Shown: piece by piece, positions 23,345-31,413 of the stretch
Numbering within the stretch: position 1 is the first letter of the stretch
Layout of the letters: each line of letters starts with the position of its first letter
From: Nocardioides marmoriginsengisoli
Lineage (GTDB): Bacteria; Actinomycetota; Actinomycetes; Propionibacteriales; Nocardioidaceae
NCBI RefSeq assembly: GCF_003725695.1
Contig: NZ_RJSE01000009.1
Location: forward strand, 124,001 to 188,000
Length of the DNA: 64,000 nucleotides
Direction: 5' to 3'
Notes under the pieces: model-generated
The model's input: only the letters and a program-made list of their open reading frames with translations
Database searches by the model: none
What the model was told of the DNA's origin: nothing
Program-made: the position numbers and the translations under genes

Positions 23345-26170
23345 TTGGACACCAAGCTCACGCTCATCCTGGGCCTGATCCTGAACATCGTGATCCTGCC
23401 GCTCGCCCTGAAGCGGGTGATCTTCCTGGTGCGGCTGATCACGGGGGGCAAGCCGGCCCCGGACCGCATCGTCGGTGTCACCTCCCGGGTGAGCAAGGCG
23501 CTGAAGAACCAGCTGGTCGAGGTCCTCGGTCAGAAGAAGCTGCTCAAGTGGTCGATCCCCGGCATCGCGCACTCCTTCGTGATGTACGCGTTCCTGATCC
23601 TCGGCACCGTGTACGTCGAGGCGTACGGCATCCTGCTGTCGACCAACGCGCACTGGAAGATCCCGCTCGTCGGCGACTGGTGGATCCTCGGCTTCGCCCA
23701 GGACCTGATCGGCGTGCTCTGCCTGGTCGGCCTGCTGACCTTCGCGATCATCCGCTACAAGAACCAGCCGGCGAAGCTCGGCCGCAAGTCCCGGTTCAAG
23801 GGGTCGCACACCGGCGGCGCCTGGGTCGTCCTGATCATGATCTTCAACGTCATCTGGACGATGTTCCTGTTCCGCGGCGCGGCCGCCGCGGCGGACAACC
23901 TGCCCTACAGCAGCAGCTCGGCGTTCTTCTCGCACGCCATCGGCAACGTGATCAACTCGATGGGCCTGCACCACGGCGACAACGGCCTGGAGATCCTCGA
24001 GGGCGTCGGCCTGCTGCTGCACATCGGGATCATGCTGGTCTTCCTGATCATCGTGCTGAACTCCAAGCACCTGCACATCTTCGTGGCGCCGATCAACATC
24101 ATGTTCAAGCGCCCCGACGGCCCGGTCGCGCTCGGCGCGGTCAAGGAGATGATCTCCGACGGCAAGGCGATCACCCTCGACGACGTCGAGGACCTCGACG
24201 AGGAAACCGTCCTGGGCATCGGCTCGATCGAGGACTTCTCGTGGAAGGGCCTGCTCGACATGGCCAGCTGCACCGAGTGCGGCCGCTGCCAGTCCCAGTG
24301 CCCGGCCTGGAACACCGAGAAGCCGCTCTCGCCGAAGATGCTGATCATGAACGCGCGCGACCACGCGTTCGCCAAGGCGCCGTTCCTGATGACGCCCGAG
24401 GACAAGCGCAGCGAGCTGCCCGCCGAGGTCCTGGCCGAGGCCGAGCGCCCGCTGGTCGGCGTCTCCGAGGGTGAGTACGCGTGGCACCCCGAGGGCGGCG
24501 CGATCATCGACAACGACGTGCTCTGGTCCTGCACCAACTGCGGCGCCTGCGTGAACCAGTGCCCGGTCGACATCGAGCACGTCGACCACATCATCGACAT
24601 GCGCCGCTACCAGGTGCTGGTCGAGGCGAACTTCCCGGCCGAGCTCAACGGACTTTTCAAGGGCCTGGAGAACAAGGGCAACCCCTGGAACATGAACCCG
24701 AACGCCCGGATGGAGTGGGCGCAGGGACTCGACTTCGACGTGAAGGTCGTCGGCGAGGACGTCCAGGACCTGACCGAGGTCGACTGGCTGTTCTGGGTCG
24801 GCTGCGCCGGCGCCTACGAGGACCGGGCCAAGAAGACCACCCGCGCGGTGGCCGAGCTGCTCGACATGGCGGGCGTCTCCTTCGCCGTCCTGGGCAACGG
24901 CGAGACCTGCACCGGTGACTCCGCTCGCCGGGCCGGCAACGAGTTCGTCTTCCAGGCGCTCGCGCAGCAGAACATCGAGACGTTCAACGAGCACAAGGTC
25001 AAGAAGGTCGTCTCGACCTGCGCGCACTGCTTCAACACGTTGAAGAACGAGTACAAGCAGTTCGGCATCGAGCTCGAGGTCGTGCACCACACCCAGCTGC
25101 TCAACCGTCTGGTGCGCGAGAAGAAGCTGACCCCGGTCGCGGCCCCCGGCCCGACCCGCAAGATCACCTACCACGACCCCTGCTTCCTGGGCCGTCACAA
25201 CCAGGTCTACTCGCCGCCGCGCGAGCTGCTCCAGGTGATCCCGGGCTCCGAGGTCGTCGAGATGCCGCGCAGCGCCGAGCGCTCCTTCTGCTGCGGCGCC
25301 GGTGGCGCCCGGATGTGGATGGAGGAGACCATCGGCGAGCGGATCAACGTGAACCGCACCGCCGAGGCCGTCGAGACCGGCGCCGACCAGATCGCCGTCG
25401 GCTGCCCGTTCTGCCGCACGATGCTCGAGGACGGCCTCACCAGCGAGCAGGACGCCGGCCGCGCCGGTGAGAACGTCGAGGTCCTCGACGTCGCCCAGCT
25501 GCTGCTCGCGTCGGTCAAGGGCGAGGGCAAGAAGGAGAAGGCCCCGGCCGCGAAGAAGGCTCCCGCCGCTCCGGCTGCGCCTGCCGAGCCGGCTGAGGCT
25601 CCCGCGGCTGCTCCGGCCGCCGGTGGATCGCTCTTCGACTCGGCCCCGGCCGCACCCGCCGCTCCGGCTGCCGGCGGATCGCTCTTCGACACCCCGGCGG
25701 AGCCTGCCGCTCCGGCCTCGGGCGGATCGTTGTTCGACACTCCGGCCCCAGCCGCTCCGGCCGCCGGCGGATCGCTCTTCGACACTCCGGCCCCGGCCGC
25801 TCCGGACGTCGAGCCTGTCGAGACGCCCGCACCCAAGGCAGAGACCGCACCCAAGGCCGACCTCGGCTCGGGCGGATCACTCTTCGACGTAGCCCCCACC
25901 GAGGCCGCACCGAACGTCGAGCCTGTCGAGACGCCCGCACCCAAGGCAGCGGCTGCACCCCAGGCCGACCTCGGTTCCGGGTCGCTCTTCGACATCGCCC
26001 CCGCCGAGCCGGCCACGACCCCCGTCGCCGAGCCGGCTGCGGAAGCAGAGGAGCCCGAGGCGGAGCCCGAGCCCGAGGAGAAGCCGGCGCCCCCGGCCAG
26101 CTCGGGCGAGGCGCACCAGCCGAAGACCGACACCAAGATCCCCGAGGGCGGATCGCTGTTCGACCTCTGA
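23345..26170 (+). CDS. etfD: EtfD-like membrane iron-sulfur reductase
   Basis: 941 residues. It matches the mycobacterial Rv0338c/EtfD type, which takes electrons from the electron-transfer flavoprotein during fatty acid beta-oxidation and passes them to the membrane quinone pool. Six hydrophobic segments in the first 250 residues form the NarI-like heme part. Two 4Fe-4S ferredoxin motifs follow, CTECGRCQSQCP (about 309) and CTNCGACVNQCP (about 396). Then two CCG-type cysteine domains with WVGCAGAYEDR, CAHCFNTL, DPCFLGRHN and CCGAGGARMW, and CPFCRTML. Residues about 735-941 are an Ala/Pro tail with seven (G)GSLFD units, ending in GGSLFDL. The TTG start has GGAG 9 bp upstream. A TetR-type site upstream links it to the FadE5-like gene. 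Confidence 0.88.
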   Translation: MDTKLTLILGLILNIVILPLALKRVIFLVRLITGGKPAPDRIVGVTSRVSKALKNQLVEVLGQKKLLKWSIPGIAHSFVMYAFLILGTVYVEAYGILLSTNAHWKIPLVGDWWILGFAQDLIGVLCLVGLLTFAIIRYKNQPAKLGRKSRFKGSHTGGAWVVLIMIFNVIWTMFLFRGAAAAADNLPYSSSSAFFSHAIGNVINSMGLHHGDNGLEILEGVGLLLHIGIMLVFLIIVLNSKHLHIFVAPINIMFKRPDGPVALGAVKEMISDGKAITLDDVEDLDEETVLGIGSIEDFSWKGLLDMASCTECGRCQSQCPAWNTEKPLSPKMLIMNARDHAFAKAPFLMTPEDKRSELPAEVLAEAERPLVGVSEGEYAWHPEGGAIIDNDVLWSCTNCGACVNQCPVDIEHVDHIIDMRRYQVLVEANFPAELNGLFKGLENKGNPWNMNPNARMEWAQGLDFDVKVVGEDVQDLTEVDWLFWVGCAGAYEDRAKKTTRAVAELLDMAGVSFAVLGNGETCTGDSARRAGNEFVFQALAQQNIETFNEHKVKKVVSTCAHCFNTLKNEYKQFGIELEVVHHTQLLNRLVREKKLTPVAAPGPTRKITYHDPCFLGRHNQVYSPPRELLQVIPGSEVVEMPRSAERSFCCGAGGARMWMEETIGERINVNRTAEAVETGADQIAVGCPFCRTMLEDGLTSEQDAGRAGENVEVLDVAQLLLASVKGEGKKEKAPAAKKAPAAPAAPAEPAEAPAAAPAAGGSLFDSAPAAPAAPAAGGSLFDTPAEPAAPASGGSLFDTPAPAAPAAGGSLFDTPAPAAPDVEPVETPAPKAETAPKADLGSGGSLFDVAPTEAAPNVEPVETPAPKAAAAPQADLGSGSLFDIAPAEPATTPVAEPAAEAEEPEAEPEPEEKPAPPASSGEAHQPKTDTKIPEGGSLFDL
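25801..25824. repeat. Palindromic repeat copy in the EtfD tail
   Basis: TCCGGAC-GTCGAGCCTGTCGAGAC; encodes DVEPVET in frame. The flank is identical to the copy at 15591. Confidence 0.75.
25915..25932. repeat. Second palindromic repeat copy in the EtfD tail
   Basis: CGTCGAGCCTGTCGAGAC, encodes NVEPVET; followed by the same CGCCCGCACCCAAGGCA as the first copy, so the segment was probably duplicated together. Confidence 0.75.
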
Positions 26171-26186
26171 TCGACCGAACACCACG

Positions 26187-26229
26187 AGGGCCGTTCCTGC
26201 CACCCGGCAGGGGCGGCCCTTCGGGTTTT
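26187..26229 (+). terminator. Rho-independent terminator after etfD
   Basis: AGGGCCG...CCTGCC pairs with GGCAGG...CGGCCCT (26187-26220), with small internal bulges, followed by TCGGGTTTT. Confidence 0.8.
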
Positions 26230-26259
26230 GAGACTCCCGTCCGGCACCCCCGGCAGTTG

Positions 26260-26273
26260 TTACCGTGCCGTAA
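26260..26273 (+). promoter_or_regulatory. TetR-type site TTACCGTGCCGTAA
   Basis: Perfect 5-bp-arm inverted repeat GTTAC-N6-GTAAC (26259-26274), 54 bp upstream of the CocE-type gene start. Same class as the sites at 20507, 23210 and 39685. Confidence 0.5.
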
Positions 26274-26327
26274 CTTGCGGCCGGGAGAACTCGTTGAACT
26301 CCCGACACAACGGGAGGAAACCCTCAG

Positions 26328-28325
26328 ATGCACGCGCTCACCAAGCTGACGACCGCAGCCGTCGCCACCCTGGCGCTGACCGGCGGCTCGATCGCCGCCG
26401 TCGCCGTGGCCAAGCACGGCGGGAGCGACTCGCCCGCGAGCGCGGGTGCGCCCCGGGCGACGACCGAGACGAGGACTCCCGCCAAGACCGACAGGACCGC
26501 GGCGGACGCGAAGGCACGCCGCGGCGCGGCGAAGGGCTCGACCTCCCGGCCCGGGAAGGCGGCCGCGAGGACGGGCGCCTGGAAGGCACGCGGGGTGCAG
26601 TACCCGAAGACGGTGACCATCCCGAACCTGCCGATCAAGATGGACGACGGCGTCCTTCTCCGCGGCGACCTGATCCTCCCCGCCGACGCCGCCGGCAAGG
26701 CGATCGCGAAGAAGTTCCCGGTCATCGTGACCATCACGGCGTACAACAAGGGCGTCCAGCAGTACGCCGGCGGCCTGGCCGGCGGCGCCCCGGAGTACCT
26801 GGTCCAGCGCGGGTACGCGCAGCTCACCGTCGACGCCCGCGGCACCGGCACCTCCGACGGCCAGTGGTGCGCGTTCTGCACCCGGGAGAACCGCGACGGC
26901 GCCCTGGTCATGGAGTGGGCGCACCAGCAGCCGTGGAGCAACGGCAGCACCGCGATGGCCGGGCCGTCGTACATGGGCATCGCGCAGATGTTCGCCGCGG
27001 CCGGTCGCCCGGCGGGCTTGAAGGCGATCTTCCCGCAGGTCCCCGCCGCCGACGTGTACCGCGACGTCGTCGCTTCCGGCGGCCAGCTCGACGTCGGCTT
27101 CATCCCGCTCTGGCTGGGCCTGGTCACCGGCACCGGGCTGATCCCGCCGACCACTCCGCCCACGGACCTGAGCCCGCTGAGCACACTGGTCCAGCACCTC
27201 GCCGGCGCGGGCAACTTCACCGTCCCGCTGATCCTCAAGGCGTTCACCGGCGGCGAGGCGGCGTTCGACGGCGACTTCTACAAGCAGCGCTCGCCGATCA
27301 ACGTGGCCAGCAGGATCCAGGTGCCGACGTTCTTCGTCTCCGGCGAGTACGACCTGTTCCAGCGCGGCACGCCGTTGCTCTTCGAGAACCTGGCCAAGCG
27401 CGGCGTCCCGGCCAAGATGATCATCGGGCCTTGGAACCACCTGCAGGCCTCCGGCGGTGGCGAGGTCGGCAAGGCCGGGCTGGGCTCGCTCGACGAGCTC
27501 AAGCTGCGCTGGTTCGACCACTACGTGAAGGGGGTCGCGGACCCGTCGCTGGATCGCGACATCCCGCCGATCACGTACTACGAGCAGGGCACCGGCGCAT
27601 GGAGGTCGGCGTCGTCGTGGCTGGGCAACCGGAAGGCGGTCAGCTACCGGCTCTCCGGCACCTCCCGGACGGCCTCGACCGCCGGCGCGCTGACCACCGG
27701 CGCCGTCACCGCGGGCACCTCGTCGGTCTACCCGGTTCCGGTCTCCGGCCTCTGCACCCGCTCCACCGACCAGTGGACGGCAGGCCTGCTCGGCAGCTTC
27801 CCGGGCAAGAACCCCTGCTTCACCAACAACAAGCTCAACGACAAGTCCGGCGTCGTCTTCCGGACCGCCCCGGTCACCAAGGCCGTCGCGCTGCAGGGTC
27901 CGATCAACGCGCGGCTGTACGTCTCGAGCAACAGCGGCGACGGGATGCTGTCGGTCGCCGTCGAGGACGAGGCACCCGACGGGACGGTCTCCCGGTACAC
28001 CGGCGGCTGGCAGGTGATCTCGCACCGGGCCCTGGACAAGAGCAGGTCGCGCTACCTGGACGGGCAGCTGATCCAGCCGTACCACCCGTTCACCAAGGCG
28101 GCGAAGGCGAAGCTGGCCAGGGGCGCGATCGCCCCGGTCGACGTCGAGATCTTCCCGACCGGCGGCAAGATCCTGCCCGGCCACCGGCTGCGGATCGCCG
28201 TCCAGGCGTTCGACGTACCGCACCTGTCGCCGATCCTCCCGGACCTGCTGAGCACCCTCACGGTGATCAAGATCCACAACTCGGCCCAGTACCCGTCGAT
28301 GCTGACGATCCCGGTGGTGAAGTAG
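26328..28325 (+). CDS. Secreted CocE/NonD-family (X-Pro dipeptidyl-peptidase-like) hydrolase
   Basis: 665 residues. A signal peptide (TAAVATLALTGGSIAAVAVA) is followed by a Lys/Ala/Arg-rich linker. The alpha/beta hydrolase (S15) domain spans about 95-380, with the nucleophile in AGPSYMGIAQ (Ser about residue 215), an acid in SGEYDLFQRG and a His in GPWNHLQ. The C-terminal beta-sandwich (about 420-660) is the PepX_C domain, with VFRTAPVTKAVALQGP near its start. It cleaves ester or amide bonds; substrate unknown. GGGAGGAAA precedes the ATG by 7 bp. It lies after the etfD terminator with its own TetR-type site. Confidence 0.88.
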   Translation: MHALTKLTTAAVATLALTGGSIAAVAVAKHGGSDSPASAGAPRATTETRTPAKTDRTAADAKARRGAAKGSTSRPGKAAARTGAWKARGVQYPKTVTIPNLPIKMDDGVLLRGDLILPADAAGKAIAKKFPVIVTITAYNKGVQQYAGGLAGGAPEYLVQRGYAQLTVDARGTGTSDGQWCAFCTRENRDGALVMEWAHQQPWSNGSTAMAGPSYMGIAQMFAAAGRPAGLKAIFPQVPAADVYRDVVASGGQLDVGFIPLWLGLVTGTGLIPPTTPPTDLSPLSTLVQHLAGAGNFTVPLILKAFTGGEAAFDGDFYKQRSPINVASRIQVPTFFVSGEYDLFQRGTPLLFENLAKRGVPAKMIIGPWNHLQASGGGEVGKAGLGSLDELKLRWFDHYVKGVADPSLDRDIPPITYYEQGTGAWRSASSWLGNRKAVSYRLSGTSRTASTAGALTTGAVTAGTSSVYPVPVSGLCTRSTDQWTAGLLGSFPGKNPCFTNNKLNDKSGVVFRTAPVTKAVALQGPINARLYVSSNSGDGMLSVAVEDEAPDGTVSRYTGGWQVISHRALDKSRSRYLDGQLIQPYHPFTKAAKAKLARGAIAPVDVEIFPTGGKILPGHRLRIAVQAFDVPHLSPILPDLLSTLTVIKIHNSAQYPSMLTIPVVK

Positions 28326-28339
28326 TCCACCGCCAGGCG

Positions 28340-28388
28340 TGACATCAGAAAGATGTTGACATGACACCACAGTGATGTCACTGTGGTG
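28340..28388 (+). promoter_or_regulatory. Promoter with nested inverted repeats
   Basis: TTGACA at 28356-28361. A perfect repeat CACCACAGTG-N4-CACTGTGGTG (28365-28388) follows directly up to the start codon, and TGACATCA (28340-28347) pairs with TGATGTCA (28373-28380). No clear -10 is seen inside the repeat. Likely an operator for the downstream DNA-binding protein (autoregulation) or another regulator. Confidence 0.55.
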
Positions 28389-28391
28389 CAC

Positions 28392-28916
28392 ATGGACATC
28401 ACCCCGTACGTCGACCGGCTGCGCGAACACCTCGCCCAGTCCGCTGCTGCCGGCGACGAGCACATCCAGGCCGCCGCCGAACGGCTCGCCCTGGCCCTCG
28501 ACCCCAGCATGCGCCTGGCCCTGATGGAGGCGCTCTCCCAGGCCGCCGCCGAGATCACCACCGAGATGCGCGCCGGCTCGGTCGACGTACGGCTCTCGGG
28601 CCGCGAGCTCGAGTTCGTCGTCGCCCACCCCGCGCCGGCCGAGGAGCCGATCGCACCGAGCGCGGCCGAGGACGACGAGAGCGACGCCGCCACCGCCCGG
28701 ATCACGTTGCGTCTCCCCGAGGGCGTCAAGTCCCGGGCCGAGGAGCTGGCGGCCAAGCACGGCAGCTCCCTGAACACCTGGATCGTCAACGTGCTGCGCA
28801 CCGCCACCCGCGAGAGCGGCATCAACATCGACATCGACCTCTCCAGCTTCCCGCTCGACGGCTTCGGCCCGGGCGGCAAGGGCCGCGGGAGCAAGCGCAT
28901 GACCGGCTGGGTCTGA
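28392..28916 (+). CDS. Ribbon-helix-helix (HicB/Arc-like) DNA-binding protein
   Basis: 174 residues. N-terminal helical region (about 1-60), then a short acidic linker (EEPIAPSAAEDDESDAA) and the C-terminal motif ARITLRLPEGVKSRAEELA-x-KHG-SSLNTWIVNVLR, a ribbon-helix-helix domain as in HicB-type antitoxins. The tail is Gly/Lys/Arg-rich. No toxin gene is next to it: the partner is the DUF4097 gene, 28 bp downstream. The ATG at 28392 is preferred; a GTG at 28383 is possible. The perfect operator-like repeat in front suggests autorepression. Confidence 0.7.
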   Translation: MDITPYVDRLREHLAQSAAAGDEHIQAAAERLALALDPSMRLALMEALSQAAAEITTEMRAGSVDVRLSGRELEFVVAHPAPAEEPIAPSAAEDDESDAATARITLRLPEGVKSRAEELAAKHGSSLNTWIVNVLRTATRESGINIDIDLSSFPLDGFGPGGKGRGSKRMTGWV

Positions 28917-28944
28917 GCCGGTGCCGACACCACGAGGAGGAGTC

Positions 28945-29760
28945 ATGAGGAAGACCTTCACCACCCCCGAGCCGGTGAACCTGTACGTCGAACTCGGGTC
29001 CGGGCAGCTGGCCACGATCTGCGCCGACGTCACCGAGGCGGTCGTCGAGATCGACGGATCCCGCGCCGAGGAGTTCGTCGTCGAGCAGAACGGCAAGCAG
29101 CTCGCGGTCGTCGCACCGCGCGGCCGGTTCTTCGGCCACGGGGACGCGCACCGGGTCCGGATCACGGTCCCGAACGGCAGCGCGCTCGTCACCAAGACGG
29201 GTTCGGCGGACACCACCTCCTCCGGCACCCTCGGCTCGGTCAAGATCAAGACCGGCTCCGGCGACGTCGAGGTCGAGCGCGCCGACGGGCCGGTGGTGAT
29301 CGAGACCGGCTCGGGTGACGTCAAGGCGGGTGAGCTCGCCGGCGCGGTCCGGATCAAGAGCGGGTCCGGCGACGTCCAGCTCGGTGACGTGCACGGCACC
29401 ACCGGCATCTCCACCGGCTCCGGCGACGTGGTCCTCGACCTGGTCCACGACACCGTGGTGATGAAGACCGGCTCGGGCGACCTCCAGGTCAACCGCGCCG
29501 AGGCGGACCTCTCGCTGACCACCGCCTCCGGCGACGTCACCGTCGGTCACGCCCTGCGCGGCAAGGTGACCGCGAAGAACGTCTCCGGCGACGTCCGGGT
29601 CGGGATCTCGAGCGGCACCCCGGTCTGGACCGACATCAGCACCGTCACCGGTTCGGTCGCGAACCGCCTCGACAGCGTCGGCAAGCCCGCTGAGGGCCAG
29701 GACTACGTCGAGCTGCGGGCCAGCACCGTCAGCGGCGACGTCCACCTGCAGCAGGTCTGA
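28945..29760 (+). CDS. DUF4097-family 'toastrack' beta-repeat protein
   Basis: 271 residues with no signal peptide. From residue about 70 on, a SGDV/SGDL strand repeat occurs many times (KTGSGDVEVERADG, ETGSGDVKAGEL, KSGSGDVQLGDV, STGSGDVVLDLV, KTGSGDLQVNRA, TASGDVTVGHA, NVSGDVRVG, TVSGDVHLQQV), forming a right-handed beta-helix-like stack. This is the DUF4097/toastrack family, proposed in the literature to act in membrane stress or host defence contexts; nothing is proven here. A strong ribosome site GAGGAGG lies before the ATG. It is co-transcribed with the RHH protein and perhaps the 31-residue ORF. Confidence 0.82.
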   Translation: MRKTFTTPEPVNLYVELGSGQLATICADVTEAVVEIDGSRAEEFVVEQNGKQLAVVAPRGRFFGHGDAHRVRITVPNGSALVTKTGSADTTSSGTLGSVKIKTGSGDVEVERADGPVVIETGSGDVKAGELAGAVRIKSGSGDVQLGDVHGTTGISTGSGDVVLDLVHDTVVMKTGSGDLQVNRAEADLSLTTASGDVTVGHALRGKVTAKNVSGDVRVGISSGTPVWTDISTVTGSVANRLDSVGKPAEGQDYVELRASTVSGDVHLQQV

Positions 29761-29771
29761 GGGGAGGCGAC

Positions 29772-29867
29772 ATGTGGACCAGCACCGAGAAGGACGAGCC
29801 GGCCAACGTGGTGATCACCGCCCGGGTCCGGCGCACCACCCCGAGGATCCCGGAGCAGCGCCGGTGA
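29772..29867 (+). CDS. 31-residue ORF after the toastrack gene
   Basis: Reads MWTSTEKDEPANVVITARV and then an Arg/Thr/Pro-rich end. GGGGAGG lies 4 bp before the ATG and 11 bp after the DUF4097 stop. It may be a small protein or the remnant of a longer third gene, since the next 140 bp hold a Ser/Arg-coded relic with TCTCGACTACGC-type repeat sequence. No family recognised. Confidence 0.4.
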   Translation: MWTSTEKDEPANVVITARVRRTTPRIPEQRR

Positions 29868-29979
29868 TACGCCCGTTTCACGGTCGTTGGCGGACCGGAC
29901 TGCGCGCACCGCACCACCTCTCGACTACGCGGGTCGCCGAGCTCGACCCTCGCTTCGGTGCTCGCCGCTCGATGACCGT

Positions 29980-30011
29980 CTGATCAAGGCCGCTGCCGCG
30001 TCCTTGATCAG
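29980..30011 (-). terminator. Hairpin at the 3' end of dcd
   Basis: CTGATCAAGG (29980-29989) and CCTTGATCAG (30002-30011) form a perfect 10-bp stem with a 12-bp loop. It includes the dcd stop codon. No T-run. Confidence 0.5.
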
Positions 30012-30583
30012 ATCTTGGTTCGGTGGAAGTTCGCGTAGGACTTCGACGGTGTCGGTCCTCGCTGACCCTGGTACCGGGAGCCGTACTTCTCCGAGCCGTA
30101 CGGGTGCGCCGCCGGCGAGGACAGCCGGAAGAAGCAGAGCTGACCGATCTTCATGCCCGGGTAGAGCTTGATCGGCAGCGTCGCGACGTTGGCCAGCTCG
30201 AGGGTCACGTGACCGCTGAAGCCGGGGTCGACGAAGCCGGCGGTGGCGTGGGTCAGCAGGCCCAGCCGGCCCAGCGAGGACTTCCCCTCGACCCGGGCGG
30301 CGATGTCGTCCGGCAGGCTGACCACCTCGTACGTCGACCCCAGCACGAACTCGCCCGGGTGCAGGATGAACGGCTCGTCCCCGTCGGGCTCGACCTCGCG
30401 GGTCAGGTCGGACTGGTCCGCCGCCGGATCGATGTGCGGGTAGCGGTGGTTCTCGAACACCCGGAAGAAGCGGTCCAGCCGGAAGTCGATGCTGGAGGGC
30501 TGGATCATCGCCTCGTCGTACGGTTCCACCTGGATCCGTCGGGATTCGATTTCGGCGAGGATGTCGCGGTCTGAGAGCAGCAC
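30008..30583 (-). CDS. dcd: dCTP deaminase (bifunctional dCTP deaminase/dUTPase type)
   Basis: 191 residues, matching the mycobacterial form that converts dCTP to dUMP via dUTP. Seen: [12 protein letters not shown] (about 26-37), the substrate-binding [12 protein letters not shown] (about 100-112), [20 protein letters not shown] with the catalytic Glu (about 115-135) and the C-terminal nucleotide lid ([16 protein letters not shown]). It protects the dNTP pool and makes thymidylate precursors. It runs head-to-head with the SGNH hydrolase, 34 bp apart. Confidence 0.95.
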   Translation of the reverse strand: MLLSDRDILAEIESRRIQVEPYDEAMIQPSSIDFRLDRFFRVFENHRYPHIDPAADQSDLTREVEPDGDEPFILHPGEFVLGSTYEVVSLPDDIAARVEGKSSLGRLGLLTHATAGFVDPGFSGHVTLELANVATLPIKLYPGMKIGQLCFFRLSSPAAHPYGSEKYGSRYQGQRGPTPSKSYANFHRTKI

Positions 30584-30617
30584 GCGAGCACGCTACCGCG
30601 CCTCGTAGGGTGACTCC

Positions 30618-31397
30618 ATGCCGTTCCATCGTTACGTCGCTCTGGGCGACTCGTTCACCGAGGGTGTCGGCGATCCCGCACCCGGGCGTCCCAACGGTCT
30701 CCGCGGGTGGGCCGACCGGGTCGCCGAGGTATTGGCGACGCAGCCCGGCGCGGAGGGATTCGGGTACGCCAACCTGGCGATCCGGGGCCGCAAGCTCGAG
30801 CCGATCATCGCCGACCAGATCGAGCCGGCGATCGCGCTCGCGCCCGACCTGGTGTCGATCCACGCCGGAGCCAATGACGTGCTCCGGCCCCGCGTCGACC
30901 TGGACGCGCTGGCAGCGACGTACGACGACGGGGTCTCGCGCCTGGCCGGGACCGGCGCCCGGGTGGTGCTGTTCACGATCTTCGACCCCGGCAGCAGCGG
31001 GATCTACGCGGCGCTGCGCGGCCGGATGGCGATCTTCAACGAGCACGTCCGGGAGATCAGCGACCGGCACGGGACGACCCTGGTCGACATGTGGCGGATG
31101 CGCGACGGGGACCACGCCGAGGTCTTCGACACCGACCGGATGCACCTGAACGCCTACGGCCACCAGTACATCGCGTTCGCGGTGCTCGAGGCGCTCGGCG
31201 TCGCCCACGACGTCGCACAGCTCCCCCGGCCGACGCTGCCGTCGCTGTCGCGGCGCGAGCGTCTGGAGTCGAACGCCGCCTGGACCCGGGACTTCCTCGG
31301 ACCGTGGATCCACCGCCGGCTCACCGGCCGTTCCTCCGGCGACTCGGTCTCGGTGAAGCGGCCGACGCTGGCGCCGATCACCCCGTCCGAGAGCTGA
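30618..31397 (+). CDS. SGNH/GDSL-family hydrolase
   Basis: 259 residues. GDSFTEGVGD near residue 10 is the GDS(L) nucleophile block; NLAIRG, HAGANDVL (with the conserved N-D) and DRMHLNAYGH near residue 178 complete the SGNH set (Ser, Gly, Asn, His). No signal peptide, so it acts in the cytoplasm or is exported by other means. Esterase or lipase, substrate unknown. Leaderless promoter TAGGGT-N6-ATG. Similar in design to the gene at 41661. Confidence 0.85.
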   Translation: MPFHRYVALGDSFTEGVGDPAPGRPNGLRGWADRVAEVLATQPGAEGFGYANLAIRGRKLEPIIADQIEPAIALAPDLVSIHAGANDVLRPRVDLDALAATYDDGVSRLAGTGARVVLFTIFDPGSSGIYAALRGRMAIFNEHVREISDRHGTTLVDMWRMRDGDHAEVFDTDRMHLNAYGHQYIAFAVLEALGVAHDVAQLPRPTLPSLSRRERLESNAAWTRDFLGPWIHRRLTGRSSGDSVSVKRPTLAPITPSES

Positions 31398-31413
31398 GGC
31401 CCGGCCTCAGGGC

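Noticed and set aside
25515-29540. A 1341-codon open frame on the minus strand across etfD, the CocE-type gene and the RHH/DUF4097 genes
   Set aside because: It crosses several well-supported plus-strand genes and a terminator; no domain, only Arg/Asp/Val-rich shadow sequence.
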